Source: Tritrichomonas musculus (Eukaryota > Parabasalia > Tritrichomonadida > Tritrichomonadidae). From it: 64,000 nt of DNA. Location: the NCBI GenBank assembly GCA_039105265.1, contig JAPFFF010000003.1, forward strand, positions 2,976,001 to 3,040,000, in the 5' to 3' direction. The position numbers and the translations under genes were made by a program. This document shows, piece by piece, positions 1-9,083 of the stretch; position 1 is the first letter of the stretch, and every line of letters starts with the position of its first letter. A model generated the notes under the pieces. It was given only the letters and a program-made list of their open reading frames with translations, did no database searches and was not told where the DNA came from.

Positions 1-1018
1 TCATCAGTGATTTTGATCTGACCATATCAGCTGCTGGTATGTGAATTGGTACTCTATCACATTCCATCGAATCAACTACTGAACGATCAATTTGTTCTAT
101 TGGTGGAAGGGAAAAATGTTGAAGATTTCCATCTGATTCAACAAATAGCAATCCACATCTATTTCCACAAGCATCTGCATAATTACTACAAGAAAAAACT
201 GTAATAACTTGATTATTAAAAAACTTTGCAATGCCATATTGAACGCATTGATGTGCTCGGATAATTTTTTCAATACCAAACATGGCTAAAAATTCTTGAG
301 CAGCCTGTTCGCCAAAAGTGGTACCCACACCACGATTTGAATTTCCATATAGTTGTGATTCTGTGCTCGGATCTGACCAAACAAGATCAGAGACGAAAGG
401 TATGTCAAGAACAGTAATTGGTCGTTTAAGTGCTATAATCTGATCAAAACTTTTTAAAGCTGGGGAAATTCCGCCGTGAACGCAAAATATTTTTTGATTA
501 ATAATTGCAGCAAGAGGAAGATATCCAAATGCTTCATTAAATTTTCGATATAATTTGATTTGACCATAGTGCATGAGTACTTCACTTTCAAAACCATAAA
601 TTTGATTTATGTCTTCGAATTCATGATTCCCTCTTAGCATAAATATTTGCTTTGGAAAAGCATTAAATAATGCAAAAAGAAGTGTAACAACTTCAATTGA
701 GTATTGTCCTCGGTCAACATAATCACCAAGAAAAATAAAGCAGCTATGAGGTGGTGGCCTTGCAAGATTTAAAATTCTAATTAAATCAAATACATTACCG
801 TGTAAGTCTCCAACAACGTAAGTTGGAGCATTTACTTCAAGAAGAGTAGGTAAATTCTTGAGTTGCTCAATTGTCAAATTGCATAATTGAATTAAAGTGT
901 TTTCTGTGAAAGTTGGAATTGGGAGAGTTCTTCCAACTTCATTAAATTGATCATCAGAGAGATTAAAAAGATGATTATATCCTTTTAATATCTGTGTAAT
1001 GCAAGGATCAAGAGTCAT
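1..1018 (-). CDS. PPP-family serine/threonine protein phosphatase, C-terminus beyond window
   Basis: An open frame runs from an ATG at 1018 to the left edge with no stop, giving about 339 residues and lacking only the C-terminal end. All PPP metal-binding motifs are present in order: GDLHG (residues 70-74), GDYVDRG (98-104), RGNHE (129-133) and HGG (181-183). These are followed by the LVWSDP and RAHQ blocks. The family uses two metal ions to dephosphorylate Ser/Thr. The usual SAPNYC loop reads SCSNYA, so this is a divergent trichomonad paralogue rather than a plain PP1 or PP2A. The N-terminal 60 residues resemble the helical lead-in of PP1/PP2A and show no extra domain. I cannot assign the subfamily. 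The upstream spacer holds an AAAAAGTGGG motif at about 1196. Confidence 0.93.
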   Translation of the reverse strand, partial: MTLDPCITQILKGYNHLFNLSDDQFNEVGRTLPIPTFTENTLIQLCNLTIEQLKNLPTLLEVNAPTYVVGDLHGNVFDLIRILNLARPPPHSCFIFLGDYVDRGQYSIEVVTLLFALFNAFPKQIFMLRGNHEFEDINQIYGFESEVLMHYGQIKLYRKFNEAFGYLPLAAIINQKIFCVHGGISPALKSFDQIIALKRPITVLDIPFVSDLVWSDPSTESQLYGNSNRGVGTTFGEQAAQEFLAMFGIEKIIRAHQCVQYGIAKFFNNQVITVFSCSNYADACGNRCGLLFVESDGNLQHFSLPPIEQIDRSVVDSMECDRVPIHIPAADMVRSKSLM

Positions 1019-1925
1019 TTAAATAATTCAAAAGAAAATTTATCCTGAATATTTCTTATTAAACTTTTGATAAAACTTATTGAAAATCATTCAAAATTAA
1101 ATGTATAAAATTTATTAAAAAAAATAAATTTTATTATTAAAAATATTTTAACTAAAACCAAATCTGGTATTTATCGTATTTGAAATAATCATACAAAAAG
1201 TGGGATCTTATGATAATTGTATAGAAAACAAAATACTTCAAATTTTGATATGTTCCCATTATATTAACATGTTTCAGTGAATAATTATATTTATACGTTA
1301 TTTTTTGGTATAAAACGATTATCTTAAGGTCAAATATTTACCTTTGTGATCAACTTTTGAATCATTATTAAAGATTTCACAAAAGTCATCATTACCATAA
1401 CTACAACATTTTGGAATATCATAATAAATATAAATTATTTCATAATATGATATATATATATATATATATATATTGAACTCATTAACCATAACCTTGATGG
1501 CTTTTGCCTTTTTTTAGGATCAATCATAAGTAAGCTGAAAATACTTGGAAAAATGTTGTGTAAACCAAAATACTATTATCCATCATTATACATTATTAAG
1601 CTATACAGTTTTAAAAGATTTGACCTTAGAATTATAATAAAAAAATCTATAAAATCTATCAAACTATTCAGCCTTTATTGGATTGATATCAGAATCAAAA
1701 TAATTGAGGACATATTCTAATCTGTATCGTTCCACCATCATGATTCAATCTCCTCTTTTCTACTCATAGATACTCAAAAGGCATCTTAAGAATTAGAAAA
1801 TCATAACCCCGCTTTTGAATACTTTGCAATTGGCTGATTTTTTGAAAATGAAAACATGACATTCATTTTTTTCTAAGATAATTTCTAAGAATAAAATTCG
1901 ATGAACTGAGAATCATTTCATAATA
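1019..1925. other. AT-rich spacer
   Basis: No coding signal is seen on either strand. It contains a TA dinucleotide run at about 1450-1473 and otherwise A/T-rich sequence. Confidence 0.6.
1450..1473. repeat. (TA)n microsatellite
   Basis: About twelve uninterrupted TA units. Similar runs occur near 26637 and 58506. Confidence 0.9.
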
Positions 1926-2670
1926 TGTCTGACGCACAACAAGAACTTTTTTTGTTTGTTTAACTCCAAAAAATGGCAGGAAAGTCTGCTGCTAAAGAAT
2001 CTCGGAAAAGGAGATCACCATATAGAAGAATTTTTATTCTCCCAAGAGCCAAATATAGAAGAAGATAAACTTCAAATCGGTTATGATAGCCAGCCCAAAC
2101 AGTACATTCTCAAAGTACCAAAATGATTCCAGAAAAAGATCCATTGATCCATCATTTTGCTGACCTCAAGAAGAAAATCTGGCCAACTGATTAGTATATG
2201 CATGCGGGTTTCTGTATAAGCTGAAGGACCTCATCAACATGAACCAGTTCGAACATGGCGATGCTGTTGTTTTGGACTCTTATTATTCACTTATCATCAA
2301 CGAATGATCTTGCTTTCGTCAAAGTGCCTTTTTCATTTGGTGCTAAAAAGATGCTCAATTGATAAAGTGTATTTGAGAAATATCAATCATATTTTTGGAA
2401 CTTAATTTTGGCACAACATGATATAGTTTTCAACATTTGTCTGAGAAGGAATAGTTCTTTTTGAGCCTGTTGTGCATGTTGAACCTTCTCTGAAAAGTAG
2501 TCAGCGGGAATTCCATGCTTTCACGTAGGAGCCTTATTACATGTGAGGTATGTGTTAAACCAGCCACTACTCATTCACAACATCCAGTTCCAAAAAAGCT
2601 TCTTTCCTTCGAAGTACCTGTAATGTTTCACTCACAAGATACACAAAAGACACAAGAAAATTCTCAAGGA
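1926..2670 (+). pseudogene. Decayed coding relic, family not identified
   Basis: This stretch is visibly richer in G+C than its flanks and reads as protein-like on the plus strand over several short runs, with Lys, Glu and Pro-rich segments. No run is long enough to be a gene, so it looks like an old coding sequence broken in several places. I do not recognise the protein. Its position in the only gene-poor stretch of the left half, next to a second relic on the other strand, would fit the remains of a mobile element, but no terminal repeats or family motif were found. Confidence 0.45.
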
Positions 2671-2811
2671 ATATCTTTACTATTAGAGTTAAAGAAACTA
2701 CTTCTAATTTTATATGCCTTTTTTATGCCATACAGTGTTTTAAGCATACCTAATAATTATTTAAGAGCTCATTATACTCTTTATTATATACCTGCTTATC
2801 TCTAATAATCC

Positions 2812-3940
2812 TAATAGCTTCTATCTTTATCTTTGGTTTGCTCTTTGCTGCATAATATCATATGATATTTTACCTTTACAACATTCACTTCTAGTATTGC
2901 CTTAATGATATTATTACGAGACTCCATATGTACTATTATGCATTTATTCGAAATTAGATTAACCAGTAGTTTCTTGTCTTTATTAAATAGTATTTGTGCA
3001 TATGTTTCTAATATGGTTTTCCTTACATCTATTTCTGGTTCATCTGTTTGTGTTTCTACTTCTCTTCCTTGTCATCCCTCTTGCTAATAATGATATTATT
3101 GTTTATTTTAAAATAGATGATGCTTCAGCAGATGGTTCAAGTGAAACATTAGCTTGAACATCATTGGTTGTACTTATCTTCTTTATCATTTAGTTTTTGA
3201 AAAAATAGGTTAATAATAATAAGTCTTAATGTTCTCATAAAAATAGCGCAGATTCTTTAATGTTGTATTTATATCTAAGTTTTATGTAGATATAAATGTT
3301 GTATGTATAAACATTGATGTCCTTCATACTCTTTTGGTGTTGAATTATCATTAATATATAATTCTGCTCCATTTTCATATGTATTTCTTTACATGTGGTG
3401 CTATTTCGTCAAAGATAATATCAACAGAAACAGAATGAGCGATTTCTCAAATAAAATGTTTAATCATATTTGTATTGTTGTTAATTATTTGTAATGAGAC
3501 AGTTAGGTCGACAATACAGATTGAATAAAGCATTGTTCTTTTTTTTTGGAATTTGATCTTATTTCACGATTTACTCTGATTTAAAAGTAAAATTTGTCAT
3601 TATAATTATGGAATTTGGTTCTACTATTATTTTAACTGAAACTTCATGAATTAGATCGATTAACTCAATGCTCATTCTTTTTACCATTTAATTTACTTCA
3701 AATTGTTTTGACTGAAAATAAAATTAACAATTGATGACAGAATTGATTTACTTGTAATTAATATTCATTATCTATATTATACCAAGCGATGTTAGCTAAA
3801 ACTAGTTCAAATTATGCAATTCCTATTAACAAAACTCATGGATCTTTGTTTGATAATGTACTAGTAAATGACACATTTGTAACATGCCTTTCAATTTTTT
3901 CAATTATCAAGCATTCAGATGGAATTACCAGTTGAACCGA
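2812..3940 (-). pseudogene. Decayed coding relic on the minus strand, family not identified
   Basis: The clearest part is the minus-strand segment about 3070 to 2812, which reads as roughly 80 codons of ordinary protein with a helical, Lys/Ile/Leu-rich composition. Further upstream, shorter protein-like runs occur near 3120-3170 and 3600-3690. The whole is broken in several places. I cannot name the family. The plus-strand reading of the same DNA is Ser/Cys-rich and looks like a shadow. It may belong to the same dead element as the preceding relic, or be a decayed host gene. Confidence 0.45.
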
Positions 3941-4255
3941 ATTAGCACAAATTTAAGAGAAATTCAAAATTGATTAATTTTGCATAATTCCCTGAGTAGA
4001 ATGATAATGCCTAAACAAAAGCTAAAAATAGTGCTTTTTTCATAGACCGAAAAATAGGCTTTTATTGAAAAAGTGGGGCAGAAAAAAAAGATATCTTTTT
4101 CATGACTGTCGCTTCAAATTTTAAAGTATTCGGAGTTATACGTTTTTTTTTAAATTTATAGACGTTATAAATTTCATTATTCAAAAAACAAGTATGCTAA
4201 AAATGTGCTAATATTTACAAAACAAGATATTATTTTCACATCACAAGTCACATAA
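3941..4255. other. Spacer downstream of the USP7-like gene
   Basis: No gene is seen. The segment 3990-4150 is slightly more mixed in base composition than typical spacers here but shows no repeat partner in the window. Confidence 0.5.
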
Positions 4256-7200
4256 TTAATTAAAAATTTGAACAGATTGGTCAATTTTCCCAAATATCGA
4301 TTGAATCTTTTTTGGCTTTGAGAAAAGAATTTCTGCGATTTTTGGTTCAATTTGATTAATAATTGTTTGGTTGTCAATTTTTTCCATAATTTCAAAACCG
4401 TTTTCAGAACAAAATTTTGTTTTAAATTCAGAAAAATCATCTTCATTTTCGTTGATTGCAATTCTAATTTGCTCTTTGATTTCAAGGATAGTTAAATCGT
4501 CTTTTTTAATTGGCAACAAAAAAGGTTCATGATCAATTTCTTTTGAAAAAGCAATTTTTATCATTGAAATATTTTCAATTCCAATCTGGTCAGATACAAC
4601 TTTTTCAATTCTAATATGGTCCGATATACAATCTAATTTATCATCCAAATTCAAGATACGTTGAATTCTCCGATTTTTAATTTGAAGAACTCTAGTTGTC
4701 TCAGGTTCGAATCCACCGATAATTCCTCTTTCTGTCAAAATGTTTGGAATATCAGATATAATAAAATAATCAGGAAGCAAAAGTTCAGTTGACATTGATT
4801 TTGACACTGCATCCAACGAGACATCGACCAATAATCTTACTATATTAACGAATGGCACGAAAGCATCTCTAATTTTTATTTCTTTTTGGTCATTGACAAA
4901 TGATTTTTCAATGAAAATTGCGTTTATTTTTTTATCGTGAGGTGATATGACAGAAAACATTAAAGTGTCATCATCTTCAATTATCATTCTATTCTGATCT
5001 TCCTTAAACAAAATGATAAAACTTCCACAGTTAAAAATTGCACACAAAACTCTACAAAATTCGCCAAATTGAATTGAATTTGGATATTTTATACGTTTAT
5101 TTTCATTGACCGAACAGACCTCAATCAAATTCATGTCATTCAAAAAGTGGAAATATTGAGAGGCATTGAAATTTTCTGTTGAAATGACATCTAGAAAATT
5201 GATAACTTTACTCGAATTTTCGTCTCCAAAGTTGACGTCATTGAATGACATTTCAATGACGTCGTTGCTTTCAATTTCATCGTTGTTTTCATCGGCTTCT
5301 AAAACGCTATCGTCATAACCGTTCACTTTCATTGTTGCGTGAATAAAATCGATGAATTCTTGGCTCCTTGACTCGATGACAAAAATTGATCCTTTTGAAC
5401 AATTCAATGTATTGAAAGTGTCATCGTTCTTCTTAATTCTATTCAATTTTTTATCGTCCAAACGATAGACAACAATTTCAATATTAATTTCGCCATTCTC
5501 ATTGTTGTTTGCATTTCTCAAAAAGACTTCTTTCGTCTCAGCAGTTATTGTGTTTATTACTGAGTCGTTTTTGTCAACAATCATTGAATAGAGATAGGTG
5601 AAAATAGGTGAATTTAAAGGACAATACGAGCATACAAAAATTGGAATGTCGGTTTGATCCAAAAAGTTGAATGGACTATTTTCTTCTTCATTACTTTGAA
5701 ATGTTTCGTACATTTCAAACTCATTGTATTCATCGATGTAATCAATTTTCTGTGCTCTCATTGATTCCTCATCAAAAATTGAATTGATAATTGTCCCGCT
5801 ATCTGAACCAAAGAACTTTTTGTTAGCAAACAAATTTTTTTCATCTTTTTTCTTTAGATTGGTAAAAACAAACAAGTTCAATTTATTCACAAATAATTGA
5901 GATAAAGCATCGTCGTTATTTTTAATGTCGTAATCAAAACCGAAAGAATTGAATTGCCACAATTCAATATCTTCAACGGGTTTTGAATAAAGCTCAGAAA
6001 CTTTTGAATACAAATTCCGTTTTGACATCGATTTGCCAATTGAAAAACTGATCCCATCCTTATCTCGGAATTGAAAAGAAAGACGGTTTTTCCTCGAATT
6101 CGGAATCAATGTTGTCTTCTCACTATGCAGATAAATGTTCATCGTGCTTTGCTCTTCGTTACTAAAAATGCTTAGTCTGCTCTCTTCTTCTTTCTCTTTT
6201 TCTAGGAGTTGGAAGTAGGCATCAATGATTTCAGGCGGAATTGTGTCATTTTCAACTGCTTTGAAAATGTCTTTTCGTTCACTTTCCTTCGTGTAAATTA
6301 GCATGTACGCAGAATAACTCGTGCTCTCTGAGCCAAAGTTCTTCGCAATCGCTTCTTCCTCGCTAACTTCACTCACAGTGGAATCGTTGAATTGATACCA
6401 CTTGTCGCCCAGATTCGGACGAAGATAGGCATAAAAGTGGCCCGAATAAGAAGATCCAGAATGCACCAAAACACCATACAAATCAAATTCACCATCATTT
6501 TCACCATGATTATTCAAATCTTGATTATTTTCATCTTGATTTTCATTACCTTTTTTACTTATTTTTTCTTGTGATATGAATGAATATTCATCTTTTTTGA
6601 TGCTGTTTTCTTCATCACTTTCAATTTCAAGAACATCGTAAGAATCATCACTAACTTCAATTACTTCCATTGATTTGTTATTTTGATTTTGATTTTGATT
6701 TTGACTTTGACTTTGACTTTGACTTTGGTTTTGATTTTGGTTTTGATTTTGGTTTTGATTTTTTTTAACTAAAAATCTGTTTAAATCAATTTTTTTGTAA
6801 AACTCAAATTTTGAATTAATTTTGATGCTTTTATTCAAAGTTGTGTCAATTTCAAATCTCTTCAAATGGATGCACAACACTCGTGGAAAACGAACGAATT
6901 TAATTCCATTCAAAGCCTCAATCAAACCGAATTCAGACGAGTTATATTTGTTATCTCCGTCCAACATTTGTTCTTCGACGTATTTTTCGAAAGATTGGTA
7001 AATGTCATTGCAATCTTTCACCTGGAGAGACAAATCGTAAAACTCGTCGTTAATTGTATTCATGAACTCATGATTGATTCCTTTTGTATAAGTTTGATAC
7101 TCGCCAGAAAAGACGAATTTTATAGAATTTTCATTTTTCGTTCCTTTCATTTTCTCCTCAAGATTGCTCAACAAGACTCGACAGAACTCCTGAACATCGT

Positions 7201-8038
7201 GCTGCATGAATGTGTTCTCGAAAGTCCAACCGAAAGAAGTTGTCAAAGAAGTTGTAGAAACCGCTTTTTTAACAGAATTATTTTGTCGATTCATGTCAAT
7301 TTGTAACTGCATTTGAGCGAACAAAAGTTTCAAGTTATAAACAACATTAGAAGCGGTTGGCATGTCACTTTTTTCATCCATTTCAAAGACAATTCGTCGG
7401 AAACAAGGAAGGTGAAAAAGTGCTTGAAGAAGAGAATTCATATAACATGTCGCTCCTTGATTTTTAAGACCTGCAAAATAAACGGTCGAACTACTTGTTC
7501 GTGATGGAAATGAAAAACTATCAAAACCAAATAATTTGTTTATATCATCATCATTTGATTCATATTTTTTGTTGTTGTAATCTTCTGAAAAAACGTTTTC
7601 TTCTGGAATTTTTATTTGAATTTGAATTTTGATTTCATCTTCATTGACGAAGCCTTTTTCTGCTATTTCTCGTTGCATTATTGGTAGATTTACAGAAATG
7701 GGTTCATTATGATTCGGTGAAAATGTTAATTTAAATATTTTACTGACATTGTTGTATTGTACTTGATGTAAAAGTGTGATTTTAAATTGAAAACTTTCAT
7801 CTTTTTCAATTTGATTACAAATTGAAATATTAATTACTAATTTTTGATTGTTATCACGTGTAATTCCAAGAATAAAAGTTCGCTTAAAAAAAGTAATTTT
7901 ATGATAAAATTCATTTGACTCATCAGACCAACATTGAATATCCCATGGGTAGTCTTTGTATAAATTTTGAAAAGGACCTGAAATAGGATCGTCTTCAATT
8001 TGACCATCTTGCGAATTTGTGGTTGAAAAGTCATCCAT
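4256..8038 (-). CDS. USP7: USP7/HAUSP-like ubiquitin carboxyl-terminal hydrolase
   Basis: This 1260-residue protein removes ubiquitin from substrates as a cysteine protease. Residues about 30-150 form a divergent MATH/TRAF-like substrate-binding region. The USP core starts at residue 189 with the Cys box GLKNQGATCYMNSLLQ (catalytic C198). The block QHDVQEFCRVLLSNLEEKMK (279-298) is close to the USP7 signature. The His box is SGSSYSGHFYAYL (catalytic H534), with N551/D552 following. The long C-terminal part (600-1260) matches the position of the USP7 ubiquitin-like domains but is poorly conserved to the eye. An oddity is an Asn-Gln/Ser-Gln dipeptide run (about 427-453) inserted before the His box, probably a surface loop. 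Overall length is close to that of animal USP7. It is divergent from the NTF2 gene, with the two ATGs 75 bp apart. Confidence 0.92.
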   Translation of the reverse strand: MDDFSTTNSQDGQIEDDPISGPFQNLYKDYPWDIQCWSDESNEFYHKITFFKRTFILGITRDNNQKLVINISICNQIEKDESFQFKITLLHQVQYNNVSKIFKLTFSPNHNEPISVNLPIMQREIAEKGFVNEDEIKIQIQIKIPEENVFSEDYNNKKYESNDDDINKLFGFDSFSFPSRTSSSTVYFAGLKNQGATCYMNSLLQALFHLPCFRRIVFEMDEKSDMPTASNVVYNLKLLFAQMQLQIDMNRQNNSVKKAVSTTSLTTSFGWTFENTFMQHDVQEFCRVLLSNLEEKMKGTKNENSIKFVFSGEYQTYTKGINHEFMNTINDEFYDLSLQVKDCNDIYQSFEKYVEEQMLDGDNKYNSSEFGLIEALNGIKFVRFPRVLCIHLKRFEIDTTLNKSIKINSKFEFYKKIDLNRFLVKKNQNQNQNQNQNQSQSQSQSQNQNQNQNNKSMEVIEVSDDSYDVLEIESDEENSIKKDEYSFISQEKISKKGNENQDENNQDLNNHGENDGEFDLYGVLVHSGSSYSGHFYAYLRPNLGDKWYQFNDSTVSEVSEEEAIAKNFGSESTSYSAYMLIYTKESERKDIFKAVENDTIPPEIIDAYFQLLEKEKEEESRLSIFSNEEQSTMNIYLHSEKTTLIPNSRKNRLSFQFRDKDGISFSIGKSMSKRNLYSKVSELYSKPVEDIELWQFNSFGFDYDIKNNDDALSQLFVNKLNLFVFTNLKKKDEKNLFANKKFFGSDSGTIINSIFDEESMRAQKIDYIDEYNEFEMYETFQSNEEENSPFNFLDQTDIPIFVCSYCPLNSPIFTYLYSMIVDKNDSVINTITAETKEVFLRNANNNENGEINIEIVVYRLDDKKLNRIKKNDDTFNTLNCSKGSIFVIESRSQEFIDFIHATMKVNGYDDSVLEADENNDEIESNDVIEMSFNDVNFGDENSSKVINFLDVISTENFNASQYFHFLNDMNLIEVCSVNENKRIKYPNSIQFGEFCRVLCAIFNCGSFIILFKEDQNRMIIEDDDTLMFSVISPHDKKINAIFIEKSFVNDQKEIKIRDAFVPFVNIVRLLVDVSLDAVSKSMSTELLLPDYFIISDIPNILTERGIIGGFEPETTRVLQIKNRRIQRILNLDDKLDCISDHIRIEKVVSDQIGIENISMIKIAFSKEIDHEPFLLPIKKDDLTILEIKEQIRIAINENEDDFSEFKTKFCSENGFEIMEKIDNQTIINQIEPKIAEILFSKPKKIQSIFGKIDQSVQIFN
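6677..6762. repeat. Coding hexamer repeat in the USP7-like gene
   Basis: Tandem TTTTGA/TTTTGG and TTTGAC hexamers encode the Asn-Gln and Ser-Gln run of the deubiquitinase. Such a run is prone to length change by replication slippage. Confidence 0.85.
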
Positions 8039-8113
8039 TAATGTCCAAAAAAATTTTTTGACTTTTTTAAAGAATGGTCATTTTGATGAAATAATTTCAC
8101 CTTTATATATAGA
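8039..8113. promoter_or_regulatory. Shared divergent promoter region (USP7-like / NTF2)
   Basis: Only 75 bp separate two outward-facing ATGs, so both promoters and both 5' leaders must lie here. The segment includes the run GACTTTTTTAAAG near 8060. No individual element can be proven from sequence alone. Confidence 0.5.
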
Positions 8114-8585
8114 ATGACTTCTCAAGATTCTTATGCAATATGTATGATTTTTATTTTTTTTTGGCCATTTCTAACATTTAGCTAAAGAAATTATATTGAA
8201 TTTTTTCTCTCAATTAACATCAGAACCATCAAAAGCAGCTAGATGGTATGCTCAAGACGCTAATCTTTCTTGGTCTAATTATAATAAATCTGGTCCTCAT
8301 TTTACTGATACCGTAACTTTGCTCGGAAAACATTCAATTTATCAATTTTTTAAAACTATACCAGAATATATTTACGAAATTTTAAGCTACGATACACAAA
8401 CTGTGATATCAGGAACAGCACCCGATGTAACAGTACTCGTTGTTTCTGGAAATGCATATCCAGTTGAAACAGATCCTTCAGAGCCTTATAATTTTCAAAG
8501 TTCATTCTTTATACAAATGGCAGAAATAGAAAAAAGAGCAGTAATTTCTTATCATACTATGAATGTTTTTAGAGAGCATATCTAA
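8114..8585 (+). CDS. NTF2-domain protein, two exons
   Basis: The NTF2 domain starts without any in-frame ATG: a stop lies at 8172, upstream of the conserved first helix. An ATG at 8114 opens a 28-nt exon (8114-8141). Removing 8142-8181 joins it in frame to 8182-8585, giving about 143 residues beginning MTSQDSYAISKEIILNFFSQ. That junction restores the usual NTF2 N-terminal helix. Later blocks (FYTD-like RWYAQDANLSW, the central beta strands, VLVVSGNAY, the FQSSFFIQ strand) and the length fit nuclear transport factor 2 or a stand-alone G3BP/NXT-type NTF2 domain. NTF2 itself carries RanGDP into the nucleus. Which subtype this is cannot be decided by eye. The splice model is inferred from the reading frame plus the splice-site match. 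Confidence 0.85.
8142..8181 (+). other. Spliceosomal intron (40 nt) in the NTF2-domain gene
   Basis: The 5' site is GTATGA and the 3' end is TTCTAACATTTAG, in which the branch-point-like CTAAC lies directly against the splice AG. Trichomonas vaginalis introns are known for GTAYGT at the 5' end and a fused 12-nt branch/3' motif ACTAACACACAG, so geometry and sequence match closely. A T-rich tract fills the interior. Excision is the only way to give the downstream NTF2 frame an ATG. Confidence 0.85.
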
Positions 8586-9083
8586 TTCTTCTTGAAATAC
8601 TTACAGCAATTGCTGAATTTCTCTTGAAGTTATATTTCATCACTTAGAATTAGATTAATAATATTCAGTAACCATATAAATTAGTTTTTTTCTTATGATA
8701 TATGCCATGAAAAGATACAAAATCTATATGTTTTTAATGATATAAAAATCAATAAATATTAAAGAATTCATTTAATGTAAAAATACAAGTTTACACTTTT
8801 CTTTTATTTTTGAAAAACTTACACTATATGACGTTCATGCTTTTTTCATAAATCAATTTGATTGAAGTCAAGATAACTGCAACAAAACAATTTCATATTT
8901 TTACACTACGTTTTTATTATATATAATATAATTATATTATCGAAAATATTAAAAATTTATCAAACGAATAAAAAGATAATATTGAATTAATTATTCATTC
9001 TAATTAATTCAAATTATGATTTTTCTTTCCTTTTAAATAAAATTTTATAAATTTTATAAATATTTACTTCATTTTTTTACTAA
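8586..9083. other. AT-rich spacer
   Basis: No coding or RNA signal is seen. The 3' end, ACTTCATTTTTTTACTAAATG, places a TCA initiator-like site about 15 nt before the next ATG. Confidence 0.5.

Noticed and set aside
6866-7306. 146-codon plus-strand frame opposite the USP7-like gene
   Set aside because: It is antisense to the conserved USP core; the minus-strand reading has the catalytic motifs.
8196-8585. NTF2-domain gene starting at a TTG at 8196
   Set aside because: Non-ATG initiation is not needed: the short intron gives a normal ATG exon and restores the first helix of the domain.
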